A DNA stretch of 64,000 nt from the NCBI GenBank assembly GCA_003988855.1, contig QYAI01000154.1, positions 28,931 through 92,930 of the forward strand, read 5' to 3'. Positions 23,216 through 33,184 of the stretch are shown in pieces. Both the position numbers and the translations under genes were made by a program. Numbering within the stretch: the stretch's first letter is position 1; every line of letters begins with the position of its first letter. The stretch is from Arachnopeziza araneosa (taxonomy: Eukaryota; Ascomycota; Leotiomycetes; Helotiales; Arachnopezizaceae). The notes beneath the pieces are model-generated. The model made no database searches and was not told the origin of the DNA. It saw only the letters and a list, made by a program, of their open reading frames with translations.

Positions 23216-24333
23216 TCAAGCCGTTTCTGATTTCTCAATCTCCAACAACTGCTTCGCCAAATCCACAAACGTCTCTTCTTTGGTCCTAAATGAAAGCCCT
23301 AGTACCTTCTTCGCTTTCTCACTACTGCAATCATATGCATTCTTGTCAAGTCCGCCAGGTCCTTGAGGTGTTCTCTCCTCTAGCCCTGGAATCTCCTTCA
23401 AAATATTCGAGATATCCTTGGCAGAAACCTGTCCAGCACAAATCACAAATCTTCCAGAGGCTTCTGGAATAGTTGCAGCTTTCAAGTGTGCATTTGCAAG
23501 ATCCTACAAAGTCAGAAAGAACGAAAGTCGTGAATGATTAGACTTACTCGAACGTCAGTGTAAACATGCATGGCGTTGGGTGGTAGTGGTGCGTCTCTTT
23601 TTGAGTCAATGAAGTTATTGTAGATATTTGAATTTGACTGATTAAGTTCCTTCACACTCTTGATGGTGTGTCTCAAGGGCCCATAAACCATAGGAGGAGT
23701 CAAGGTAACCAGATCGAAATTTGGCTTCTCCTTCTCCACAAACTCCCAAGCTGAAGATGTCAGTAAGTATTGATGGAAGTGAGAACACTACATACCCGAC
23801 TTTTCGGCATACTTCTTACTTGCTTGATAAGCGTTGTTGGATGTTCCTGTCAAAGCACCCTCCCATGTTGTTGGATTCCAGTCCGCTTCGGTGTAAATCT
23901 TCTTTGGGGTTGCATTGGGATCTGCGCCAAAATTCACAACAGCGGCACAAGAACTAGTAATTACAACCCGTTTGACAGTTGGAGCATTCGTCTTGATTGA
24001 CTTCAAAATCCCGACCGTACCTTTAATTGCAGGATCCAAGAACTCGCGGAAATCTTTGATGACCCGATAAAGGAAAGGAGACGCTGTGTGAATCACGATA
24101 TCAAAGGGAGGATTGGATTTCACCACCTCATCAAAAGCACCAGGAGTGGTAATATCAGGTACGATTCCGAAATCGAGCTTTGAACCCCATTTAGGGAAAT
24201 CGGATAGAACTTGCTGAGATTTGGATTGACTTCGAACCACAGCGCGGACTGAGAAGCCTTGGTTGAGTAGTTGATCGAGGATGTGAGATCCGACGAAACC
24301 ATTCGCACCTGTGAGGAGAACTCTTTGAGACAT
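23216..24333 (-). CDS. NAD(P)-dependent epimerase/ketoreductase (extended SDR, GRE2-like)
   Basis: Extended short-chain dehydrogenase of 342 residues in exons 23796–24333, 23548–23750 and 23216–23503 (introns 45 and 44 bp). The N-terminus carries the nucleotide site VLLTGANGFVGSHI and a basic RAVVRSQSK that suggests NADPH. VIHTASPF, VVITSSCAAV and the catalytic YQASKKYAE (YxxxK) follow, with LTPPMVYGP after. This pattern is that of yeast Gre2 (methylglyoxal/aldehyde/ketone reductase) and dihydroflavonol reductases. The first intron falls just after the YxxxK motif. It shares a 497-bp divergent promoter with a quinone oxidoreductase, so the two redox genes may be co-expressed. Confidence 0.93.
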
Positions 24334-24830
24334 TGTAGGAATGTTTGATGTGCAGTAGATGTTTTTGGATTGTGGAATGCGATTTATGTATAATATTTCT
24401 GAGACGGGATTCTTGGAGAGAATAAGCTGACTTAAGTAGATGCTGATGAATTTGTACAATCAAGTATATCGTGGAGTGTTGACATCCCGATACGCCGGGA
24501 ATTCCCCGTCGTCAGGGATGACGGCAGAAGCGGGACATCAACAAGCGAATAGGAAGTGAGCATCAAAAGATGGAATGGTTCCGCCCCAAATTCCGCACAC
24601 AGCTGCAGCAGGTGTTATTCAGCCAAGAACATATTTGACGATGCTCCCACCTGCTTCAATGACGTCAATTCCGACAGTGTAGCGCTGTCGGGAGAACTCG
24701 GTCCTTTCTCGCGATTGTTAAGATTCAGTGGATGCCTGACAAGTATATATAAGCGCGATCTACACGAATGTAGGGTAATCCACCACCAATATCACCTGTT
24801 CATCAATCGAATTAGGTCTATCAATCTAAA
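24334..24830. promoter_or_regulatory. Bidirectional promoter of reductase / quinone oxidoreductase pair
   Basis: 497 bp between divergent starts. On the right side TATATATAA at 24744–24752 lies about 80 bp before the ATG at 24831, a probable TATA box for the plus gene. A short palindromic CG-rich stretch (CGGGAATTCCCCGTCG) sits near 24496–24511. Confidence 0.6.
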
Positions 24831-25970
24831 ATGACAACCATGAAGGCGATAGGTATGGGCTTTGGAGTTAGCTTTGACTTCGACTAACTTTGTAGATATC
24901 CAAAATGGTTCTGGTCCAATCTCAAGTCTTTACCTCAATTCAAGTACACCCAAGCCTAAGCCATCAGAGTCGCAAGCTCTAATCAACATTCATTCATTTG
25001 GACTTAACCGTATGGATTTGATGCAGAGAGAAGGACGGTATAATGTCCCACCACAGGGAGGAAAGACTCTGGGCGTTGAGTTCTCTGGAACCATCGAGGA
25101 GCTTGGTATTGGAAATACTTGCGACTTCAAAGTTGGAGACGAAGTGTTTGGGCTAGCTTATGGAGGTAAGTCTTCTTTCCTGGCTTTCAACACAACTGAC
25201 GAAAACTAGGCGCATACGCGGAATATTTGGCATCGTCAACCAAAATGCTAATTCACAAACCAAAAGAAATATCGTGGGAAACAGCTGCAGGAATTCCAGA
25301 GGTTTGTCATTCATTAATACTTGCAGATCTGAACTTACTCTGATAGACTTGGATCACTGCTACTCAGGCACTCCATCTGGTTGGGTGCTTTAAGCCTGGT
25401 GACAATGTCCTTTGGCATGCCGGTGCATCTGCAGTGTCGATTGCAGGCATCCAGCTTGCGAAAGCAGCTGGGGCAGGAAAGATATTCGTGACCGCAGGAT
25501 CGGATGAGAAGGTTGAATTTTGCAAGACACTAGGAGCGACTGCGGGGTTCAACTACCATACCCAAGACTGGGTAAAAGGTATCAAAGATGCAACCAATGG
25601 ATATGGAGTTGATGTAATCATCGACTTTATCGGTATGAATTATTCCCAAGGCAACTTTGAAGCTGCTGCCATCGATGGAAGGATTGTCCAGCTGGCCAGT
25701 TTGAGCGGCTCGAAACTTGCTGCTGGCCTTGATATTGGTCTACTCGAAAACAAGCGATTGCGATGGGAAGGAAGTCGATTGAGAAGTCGAGATCTGGGAT
25801 ATCAGGCAAAGCTGAGAGATTTGTTGGTTCAGCATGCACTACCGAAGTTTGTGGATGGGACGTTCAAGGTGCCAATTGAGAAGGTCTTTTCGTGGAGAGA
25901 TATCCAGGAAGCGCATGCATTGATGGAAAGCAATCAGTCGAAAGGGAAAATCATTTGTAACGTAGCATAG
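24831..25970 (+). CDS. Zinc-independent quinone oxidoreductase, PIG3-like (MDR family)
   Basis: Medium-chain reductase of 335 residues. Exons 24831–24852, 24896–25165, 25210–25301 and 25347–25970; introns 43–45 bp. The first coding exon is only 22 bp (MTTMKAI plus one base). The catalytic half has NRMDLMQREGRY, GVEFSGTIEELG and VGDEVFGL; the Rossmann half has WHAGASAVSIAGIQLAKAAG and VTAGSDEKVEFCKTLGA. No structural-zinc Cys cluster is present, as in the NADPH:quinone reductase branch (human TP53I3/PIG3). It reduces quinones or related carbonyls with NADPH. Divergently paired with the GRE2-like reductase. Confidence 0.93.
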
Positions 25971-26798
25971 AAGACCATCCGTTTGACACTCGTGATTTCC
26001 ATCAGAAGCCCACATCTTTTATTATCGTAAAGTTTTATCGAGTTTGGTAGAGTAAATATTGTAGAATTTGAGCTTGGACTTTAAGGTTACTCGTACGATA
26101 TCCTGGCGTTTTGGGGAAGACGAATTTTGACCGCTTCGGAAGGGAGACGCCATTGTGGCTTCGAAACACGATCGGGGTCTCGATCATGCGACTTGATATC
26201 CTGAGCGTCTGGATGCTAAGAGAACAAAGAAACATGAGAGAAAGGGAAAAGGAGCGAGGATGGATATAATATTATCCAAGCTTAATGCACAAGGATTTCG
26301 TCGGGCCTTCCGGACCACGCCTTTTCCCTCGTGTTTTCAGCCCCATTTCACGTCATCCACGCTTGTTTCACTCATTTGGGGACATGGGCTTTTTCCCTTC
26401 CTTCATTTGGAAACATGGCTGAGCACTCGATTATCCACCTAGCTGTGCGGCTGTCCGAACTGGACCATTCACTGTCGTTGAGATTTGCACGGGGATGCGC
26501 CCCCCAGAATATCGGTACTCGTAGGGCTTGTAGGGCCAGCATTCATTGGTGGGTTCGCTCGCAGAGGTCGCACATCGTCAGCGCCTCAGAGCACGAGCGA
26601 GGTCCTGAACTTTCTTGACAAGATATTGTGATTTTCCGAGCATGACTATTGACGTTTTCAAGTCTAGGGGAGATCCCATTGGTGTAAAATTTCAAGGCGC
26701 GGCCTCTAGAGTCACTTGGCTTTTGGCTTCAAGTATGTTCAATGTCCACACTTTTCAATTTCGTTCTTTGCCAAGTAATTTCCGTTTTATATCTTCAA
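25971..26798. other. Intergenic region holding inverted-repeat element copy B
   Basis: 3' flank of the quinone oxidoreductase and promoter of the chitin deacetylase. Element copy B occupies the left part; no gene seen in the rest. Confidence 0.5.
26008..26138 (+). mobile_element. MITE-like inverted-repeat element, copy B (left-truncated)
   Basis: About 131 bp similar to copy A from its middle to the end: core GAATTTGAGCTTGGACTTTA, then a well-kept right terminus GACGAATTTTGACCGCTTCG at 26119–26138. That terminus is the inverted form of the left terminus of copy C (17 of 20 positions). It begins only about 40 bp after the stop codon of the quinone oxidoreductase, so it may lie in that gene's 3' UTR. 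Confidence 0.6.
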
Positions 26799-28237
26799 AT
26801 GCATCATTTTACACCTTCCCTTGTCCTTCTTTTCTCTTGCATCGGCTTTGTCTTGGGACATGGCTCTAAACTCAGTATTAAACGATCCGTTCATGAAATA
26901 AGCATTCATTTTGGAGAGGAACAAGAGCGAAGTGTGGGTGATTCGGGGCTTGAAAAACGCCAAGCATGTGGTGCTGGAGTAGGACCTTGCCCTCAAGGAC
27001 AATGCTGCTCCTCGGATGGACAATGTGGCACAGGACCAACCTTTTGTACAGGACCTGACTGCCAACTTCCATATGGTCCTGCATGCGATGGAAAGTATGT
27101 ACAGCCATGTGAATTACTGCTCAACGCTGACAAACAGTGTGGTGCCACCTGGTTCTAGTACCTTAGGTATCACTCGAGCTCAAGTTGGAAGTATTCCTTA
27201 TGGTCAGTTATCATCAATAACCTCGCATCATGCTGATCCTTCTAGGCTCAATCATTACTCAGTGTACAACACCAGGCACTGTGGCACTCACATTCGATGA
27301 CGGTCCCTACCTCTACACCCAAAGCGTCCTTGACACTCTCGCGAAATATAACACCCACGCAACATTTTTCGTAACTGGAAATAATCTGGGCAAAGGTCGG
27401 ATCGATGACCCATCATTACCATGGGCAAAATTATTGCAGAGCATGCATGATGCTGGTCATCATATTGCTTCCCATTCTTGGTCACACCAAGATCTCACCA
27501 AGATATCAACCGACCTGAGACAGAATCAAATTATATACAACGAGATGGCTTTCCGAAACATTTTTGGTTGGGTCCCGACTTATATTCGACCACCATATGG
27601 GTTCTGCGATGGTGGGTGTGTGAGCTATTTGAACAGCCTGGGATATCACATTGTAACTTGGAATCTTGACACCAAGGACTATCTGAATGATGATCCAAGC
27701 CTGATTCATCTCAGTCAAGCATGGTTTTCTGGCAATCTCTCAGCCGAGACCATAGAGCTATCTCATGATGTTCATCAACAGACGGCTCTGGTTTTGGCGA
27801 GTTATATGCTGGATACTGTAAAGTCGAGAGGGTTGAAAGCGGTTTCGGTGGCGGAATGTCTGGGTGACCCACCAGCAAATTGGTATCGGAATGCGGGAGG
27901 AATACCATCGTCATCATCCTTAGTACCGTCAACTTCCAGCTCTGCCACACCAACAACTGGTTCAGTTACTAGCAACGCTGCAACAAAGAAAGCAGTACAA
28001 GGTTCTACGTCGACTAGTACTACAACGACACCACAGGCAAACTCGACGGTCAGCACGACCAGCAATATAGTATCAAGTACGCCTTCGGGTACGATTTCAA
28101 GTACACTTTCGAGTACGACTTCAAGTACAGGTTCTACAGTCGCGACGAAATCTCCGTCTCAAGGAGTTGGACTCTTTGTCTCTGTGTGGGTCTTTGGTTT
28201 CTCCTTTGCAGCATCGCTGGTTGCCACTTGGCCCTGA
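26799..28237 (+). CDS. GPI-anchored chitin deacetylase with CBM18 (NodB domain)
   Basis: Secreted polysaccharide deacetylase (CE4) of 450 residues. Exons 26799–27094, 27138–27202 and 27246–28237; introns 43 bp each. Order: signal peptide (MHHFTPSLVLLFSCIGFVLG), a pro-like stretch ending LEKRQ, one CBM18 chitin-binding module at about 56–98 (CPQGQCCSSDGQCGTG), then the NodB domain from about 125: TFDDGP (Asp138/139), the metal motif SHSWSHQDL, RPPYG, and SHDVH near the end. A Ser/Thr-rich stalk and a hydrophobic tail predict a GPI anchor. The enzyme makes chitosan from chitin at the wall or on exposed oligomers. An in-frame ATG at 26742 exists, but 26799 gives the cleaner signal peptide. Confidence 0.94.
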
Positions 28238-28407
28238 GTAAAAAGCAGGGAACGGATTGATGATTTGGTTCGCATGATAAGGCAACTTTCTTTTGATGTA
28301 ATAAAAGACTATCTAATACGGAAAGAAAGCATACTCGGCGCAAAGGAAAAGAAAAGGTGCAAAAGGGATGTAGTTTAAATCAGCATATAACTTCAGCATC
28401 CGTAAAG

Positions 28408-28713
28408 TCAATGATTGATCTTGACAATATCCTTGACACCTTTTGTGCCTCCGATTTCGAATCTGCCATTCTGCGGTATTTCTGGCATAAGCCTTGTATT
28501 CCCAGCAACCACAATGCAATCGTCAAGATAATCCAGGATCCCTCGAAATCTTCCCAGCCTCTTTGTGGCTTCAAAACATCTTCCTATTCGGTGGAGATAA
28601 TTCGTAGCATTTTCGAATACAGTGCTCGGTCGGGCAAGGAATGCAGAGTGCGTGGCGTGTCGCTCGAGGTGTTGTGGATCAGGCCTACTTTGGCTGTCGA
28701 GCTGCAACTGCAT
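28408..28713 (-). CDS. Possible small protein, 101 residues
   Basis: An ATG-started frame of 101 residues with protein-like composition (STVFENATNYLHRIGRCFEA, GILDYLDDCIVVAGNTRL). No known family, no signal peptide, and no intron needed. The plus-strand overlapping frame is longer but has poorer composition. Weak call; it may be noise or a lineage-specific gene. Confidence 0.25.
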   Translation of the reverse strand: MQLQLDSQSRPDPQHLERHATHSAFLARPSTVFENATNYLHRIGRCFEATKRLGRFRGILDYLDDCIVVAGNTRLMPEIPQNGRFEIGGTKGVKDIVKINH

Positions 28714-28889
28714 CTCTGCAGATCATGCCGGCACAATTAGATGGGATTGCAAGATAGCGCCGCATATCCTTATTGGCATGGCGATTCGAGGCGGAGTTGT
28801 CATTGGAAGCTCATGGCGGCTCGATGATTCCGCGAACTGAAATTGAAATTTAGGCGCTGTGGCTGCCGCCGCCACTTCCGCGCGATCAC

Positions 28890-29120
28890 GGCCAAGCCTT
28901 GCGCATTCGTTCGTCTTCGCCGAAGCGTCGGGAAATCGTAAAGTCGAAGCTCAAATTCTACAATCTTTACTCTACTAAAGTCAACAAAAAATTCTAGACA
29001 ATGAAAGATGAGTATCAAAGAGCTCTGCATTTTAAGTTCCAAGTGCTTGTGGAAGACGAGTATTAACATTTTGCGCTTTTGATTTTTTTCGTTCGTCAAA
29101 GACGAATTTTACCCGCCTCG
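28890..29120 (-). mobile_element. MITE-like inverted-repeat element, copy C
   Basis: About 230 bp, inverted relative to A and B. Read on the minus strand it starts CGAGGCGGGTAAAATTCGTC (29101–29120), the best left terminus of the family, continues through AAAATCAAAAGCGCAAAATG and AATACTCGTCTT, and has the core GAATTTGAGCTTCGACTTTA and GATTTCCCGACGCTTCGGCG. The other terminus near 28890–28920 is degenerate. It is the longest copy and shows that copy A has lost about 20 bp next to its left end. Confidence 0.62.
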
Positions 29121-29478
29121 GGAACACCTTGACTCGATGGACAGGAATCACTGACAGCTGCTGCTGGTACACTACGAGCAGCCTCAAAGCAGTGTTCCAG
29201 AAGCAAGAATGAGTATGCCACTTAGCCTGTTCGCCAGCGAGAATGGTTCTGCTTCTATTCGTCTGTCAGACTTGACTCGGCGGTTGCATGCACCTGGTCT
29301 TCCACTGGCGTTAAACACAACCTTGTGGAGTGTTGATTGGTAGTCCCATCCAGCCTAGGATTCCCCAGACCCGTCATTAAAGTATGTCGGAGTGTCGTCT
29401 CTAGTCCTTGTCCTTGTTGCTTGGCTTCGATCTTCGTTCAAGCCCATTGAAATTCGATCTGGAAATTGGAGCATCAAA

Positions 29479-30384
29479 ATGACGACAACCCGTGAGGCGG
29501 AGACATCTAACGGTGTTGTTACCAGCTGGATAGCTCTAACTACACCCGGCCCGGCCGTTTCTTCAGCATGCTCGTCTGCCATGTACTTTCCCGCTGGTTC
29601 GGGCAGTACCTACCTTGAAGCCTACGATCCAAATTATGGATTGAATGTCGACAAAAGTCTACAGTGTCTCGCAAAAGAGCAAACGATGTGGTGGCTTCAA
29701 TCTGATATGCCCTCGACAACATACCAATTGGGTCCCTTCGCCTGCCCCTCACTGTACACAACGGCAACTACTGAAGCCATAAATTTGCAGACCACCCTGA
29801 TCGCATGTTGCCCATCGTGTGTATTTCGAACCACATTTTCAGACAGAAACTGATAATCTAGGGGCTATACTTTCCAAAACACAATCATTAACACACCTTC
29901 CGCAAATCAATGTTTATCGTATTTGCCTCCTGGCCAAATCATCACTCAAGAATCCCAAATCGACACCCTACATTACATACCTACCACCACGACTGTAGGG
30001 CCTAGCGGACTCGGTGTTCATGGGGCTCAAGTTAATGGGTATGTGTTCGCAGAAGCTACCGGATACAACGCCTCGGCCGTATCAACAGCAGCTGCCGCAT
30101 CATCTGTATTCGTATGGGACCCTTCAGATATTCCTTCACCGGCGCCAACTGCAACTGCATCAGGATTTTCTAGCTTGACAACTGGTGCAAAGGTGGGAAT
30201 TGGCCTTGGAATTGGTCTTGTCTTCATTGGATTCTGCTCATTCTTGGGGGCGATTATCGTGGTAAAGCGGAGAGCTGCAAGGACACTCAGGAAATTGGAA
30301 GCTAGCAGAGAATCACAGCAGTGGCTGTGTCCTGAGCCAAAGGGCGCCTATCAAATCTCGATAGTTGAGATGTATAGACGTTAA
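29479..30384 (+). CDS. Single-pass membrane protein with Cys-rich ectodomain, function unknown
   Basis: 286 residues from exons 29479–29816 and 29862–30384 (45-bp intron, GTGTGT..TAG). The splice restores LIACCPSGYTFQNTI, a motif common in a family of fungal membrane proteins of unknown role. No classical signal peptide is seen. The N-terminal 220 residues hold paired Cys, then a Ser/Ala/Pro linker, one helix (VGIGLGIGLVFIGFCSFLGA) and a short basic tail. Downstream, at 30605–30770, an open frame reads like another acidic cytosolic tail (TRRPYPGIEEYDELPA), so an unspliced longer form is possible but not shown. Confidence 0.75.
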
Positions 30385-30898
30385 ATTTACAACGTGACGT
30401 AGAATGCAATAAGGTTTTAAATTAAAGAGTATAAGGTTATATGTTTGTAAAGTAATTAGTTACAAGCTGAGAGAATAAATTCAAGACAGATACCTGAATT
30501 TACTTATTCTGCTCTTCTCTTTCCGAGAAAATTTTTCACGACTGAGCATTTCAGTAAAGTGTTTCGACAAACCACATCCTCTTATAGTTAGTGTGACGGA
30601 TATGAAGAAGCTGTGAGCAATTCCAATGGCGTAGAAGAACAAGCAGTTGTCTCCAAGACTCGACGGCCGTATCCAGGTATTGAGGAATATGATGAGTTAC
30701 CAGCCGCATCCGACGAGATTGATAAAAGCATGGCAACGATTGAAAGTATGGGATCCGATACACCTTGGATTCTTCTCTATCATCTGTACACTCACGGATA
30801 CTGTACGAGGGGCAGAGGAGCAGCCAATAAAATAAGAATCTCGTTGGCCCTCAGCTAGCTCTCGATATGTATATTTCGGAAAGACAACCAAAGCAAAG

Positions 30899-30931
30899 NN
30901 NNNNNNNNNNNNNNNNNNNNNNNNNNNNNNN
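30899..30931. other. Assembly gap (33 N)
   Basis: Thirty-three undetermined bases. They fall just after an open frame ends, so the true length and content here are unknown. Confidence 0.99.
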
Positions 30932-31683
30932 ATCAATGAAATCCGTATGATCAATGCTCTATCTGTACCCAAACTGAATCCATTCGTAAAATCAATCGCA
31001 TGAATAAACCTAACTAACTATCCTCTCTCTCTTCTGTGTCGTCTCTTTTTTCCTTCATGTAGATGCTCTGTAGAACCTCCTTTATAGAGAGTCCTACGCA
31101 CGTGCTCCCGCTAGCGAAATGACGGAGAAATGTCATGCACCCTGGAACCCCACTACAATACGCTGTAGACCCAATTTCCAAGCTTGATCAGGAAACATCG
31201 ATCGCTCAAAACATAATGTAAGCTATAGAGGCAATTCATTGGATAAAATATCAGGAATGTCAACTGAACAAGGAGATAGGACCTAGAAACTGTTAGAAGT
31301 AACCCAAATTTGCAGTAGTACATGTATTGCTGAGGAAAGCAGAGCGTTATATTTCCTTTCCTTTCCGAGAGTCTAAACTGGCTTTGGACTATATTACTCA
31401 ACGTCCTTGAGTTGATCTTCCTGAGAGTTCATTACCACATGAAATTCGTGGTTATATGATTTTAAAATGCGCAGGAAGTGAGTTGTGGGAGCGTCTCATC
31501 TTCATTCACATATGGCATCACCATGTATGATAGTTTAGGAGATTTTACTCATTAGCTATCTAGAGTTACAAAACTATCAAACGATAGACGATTCTAACTA
31601 TGCAGTTAGCGCCAAAACAGGCGAAGATATCGAAAGATACCTTAAACGAAACTAAAACATAAGTTCTAGTACACCACAAGGGT

Positions 31684-31798
31684 AATACTTCAAACGAAGC
31701 ATCATGTTACTTCAAACGAAGCATATTACTGCAAAAGAAAGATGTTACTTCAAGCGAAGCATGTTACTTCAAACGAATAATGTCGCTTCAAACGAAGG
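31684..31798. repeat. Imperfect tandem repeat, TTACTTCAAACGAAGCATG-type unit
   Basis: Five to six diverged copies of a roughly 19-bp unit containing ACTTCAAACGAAG. The unit holds a short inverted repeat (CTTCAAACGAAG), so each copy could form a small hairpin. It lies just downstream of the zinc-knuckle pseudogene. Confidence 0.75.
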
Positions 31799-31855
31799 CT
31801 GAGCAAGCATTCAAGTCACTAAGCGGTGCATTGTCTCAAAGATAAACTCTTAGCA

Positions 31856-33184
31856 CTATTGATTGTACAAAGACTCCTCCACTTTCACACCATCCGCCTC
31901 CTCTTCTTCAGATTTGATCACAACCTGCTGTATCTGAGTACCGGGTCGTGATACAACAGAGTTCCGATGACTGCTCAGCAGAGCAGACGCTGCCTGGATC
32001 TCCTGGGTATGAATCCCCCTTGGCCCGAAGGATAATTGGTGACCTTGACTAGAAAATCCTTGGTTTGCTAATTGTTCACCAGCGATCTGACCTACTTGCA
32101 CGATAGCAGCTAACAAACTTGGATCGAAATTGGCCTGTGGAGTTGGCTGGGGAGCAAAACTCTGCGTTCTAAATTGAACAGATGCCGGAAGTTCGGATTC
32201 GATATTGTTTGCCTGAAAAATGGGAGGTCGACCAGATTGTGACCGACTCTGCGTCAAGCGGTCATTGATTCCCTGGATTATCCCAGCATTTGCAGCTTTT
32301 CTTGGCGCCTGAGATATCTTGTTCCAGCGGCGGTAATCAACCTGCCTATGTAAACTCTGACTCTATCGCCGAAGTGCCTCGTCAGGAGTGACAGGTACGT
32401 CATTGTCGGGTTTCCATTCGATCCTGTCAACATGCTCCTGGAGATTGAAGCCATATGAATACCGGAGTGGCGGAAGATCCTTCCTATCCTTGAGATAGAT
32501 GAAGCACATCTTCTTGGAGTATTGTTCCGGAGTAAGCTTTGTAAGCCGAGGGCATCGGTCTGTGAAATGACCAATACCACACTCCCAGCACATAGGAATA
32601 AAGCCCTGGTCGTCCACATTGTGGCAGCGCTTAGGTTGATGGCTGATGTTGTTGCACCTGGGACAACCACTGATTCGCTTCAGCTTCGTGCTTGGGAGTG
32701 TGCCTGTAGAGTTGCCTGAGGGATTACCTGAGGTGGCACCGAGAGTACCTGTTGTATTGCCTGAACCGGTATTTTGCTGTGGTTGTTCTTGTCGGGTGGG
32801 AACAGCAGCTTAGCTGCGGTTGCGGTTGTTAGGACCTGGTCTCTGGTTGGAGAATGGAGGTCCCGTTCTACCTGAAAAGATCAGTATTAGTTTACGGTAC
32901 AAAGCAAGGGACTTACGCATTCCAGGATTCATACCCTGCCCACCTGCACCATATCCACCTGTACCGTAGAGACCTCTGTTGTCCCCTTAATAGCCACCCA
33001 TGCCTGAACTAGTGTTGAGAGCCCTGGGATCAAAGTTTTGATTTTGACCTATGTTTCCAGACTCCTGATTATTGTTTTGATCCTGATGATCATGATAGGG
33101 GTTCCACCTCCCTTTGTTTAGTTTTAGAGAAATGATAGTGATGATGATTGTTTGCAGAGAAGAGGAGGTTTGTGTGCCGGACAA
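31856..33184 (-). pseudogene. CCHC zinc-knuckle protein gene with three in-frame stops
   Basis: One minus frame runs from about 33130 to a terminal TGA-less stop at 31856 and is interrupted only by TAA at 32987–32989, TAA at 32810–32812 and TAG at 32363–32365. A normal intron (GTAAGT..CAG, 32872–32916) lies between the first two. The protein would be Asn/Gln/Gly-rich at its start, then SGCPRCNNISHQPKRC and a zinc knuckle CWECGIGHFTDRCP, then an Ala/Gln-rich C-terminal half ending with an acidic VIKSEEEEADGVKVEE. All three stops fit CAA or CAG turned to TAA or TAG. No clear start codon remains. It may derive from a multicopy gag-like or nucleic-acid-binding family; no polymerase or integrase is nearby. 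Confidence 0.7.

Larger units (their letters stand above)
28238..29478. other. Intergenic region with possible small ORF and element copy C
   Basis: Between the chitin deacetylase and the next membrane-protein gene. Contains a weak minus-strand ORF (28408–28713) and the inverted-repeat element copy C; the rest is empty. Confidence 0.45.
30385..31855. other. Intergenic, gap-containing, partly tandem-repeated region
   Basis: AT-rich. Includes the open frame 30605–30840 with membrane-protein tail character, the assembly gap at 30899–30931 and the tandem repeat at 31684–31798. No complete gene. Confidence 0.45.
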
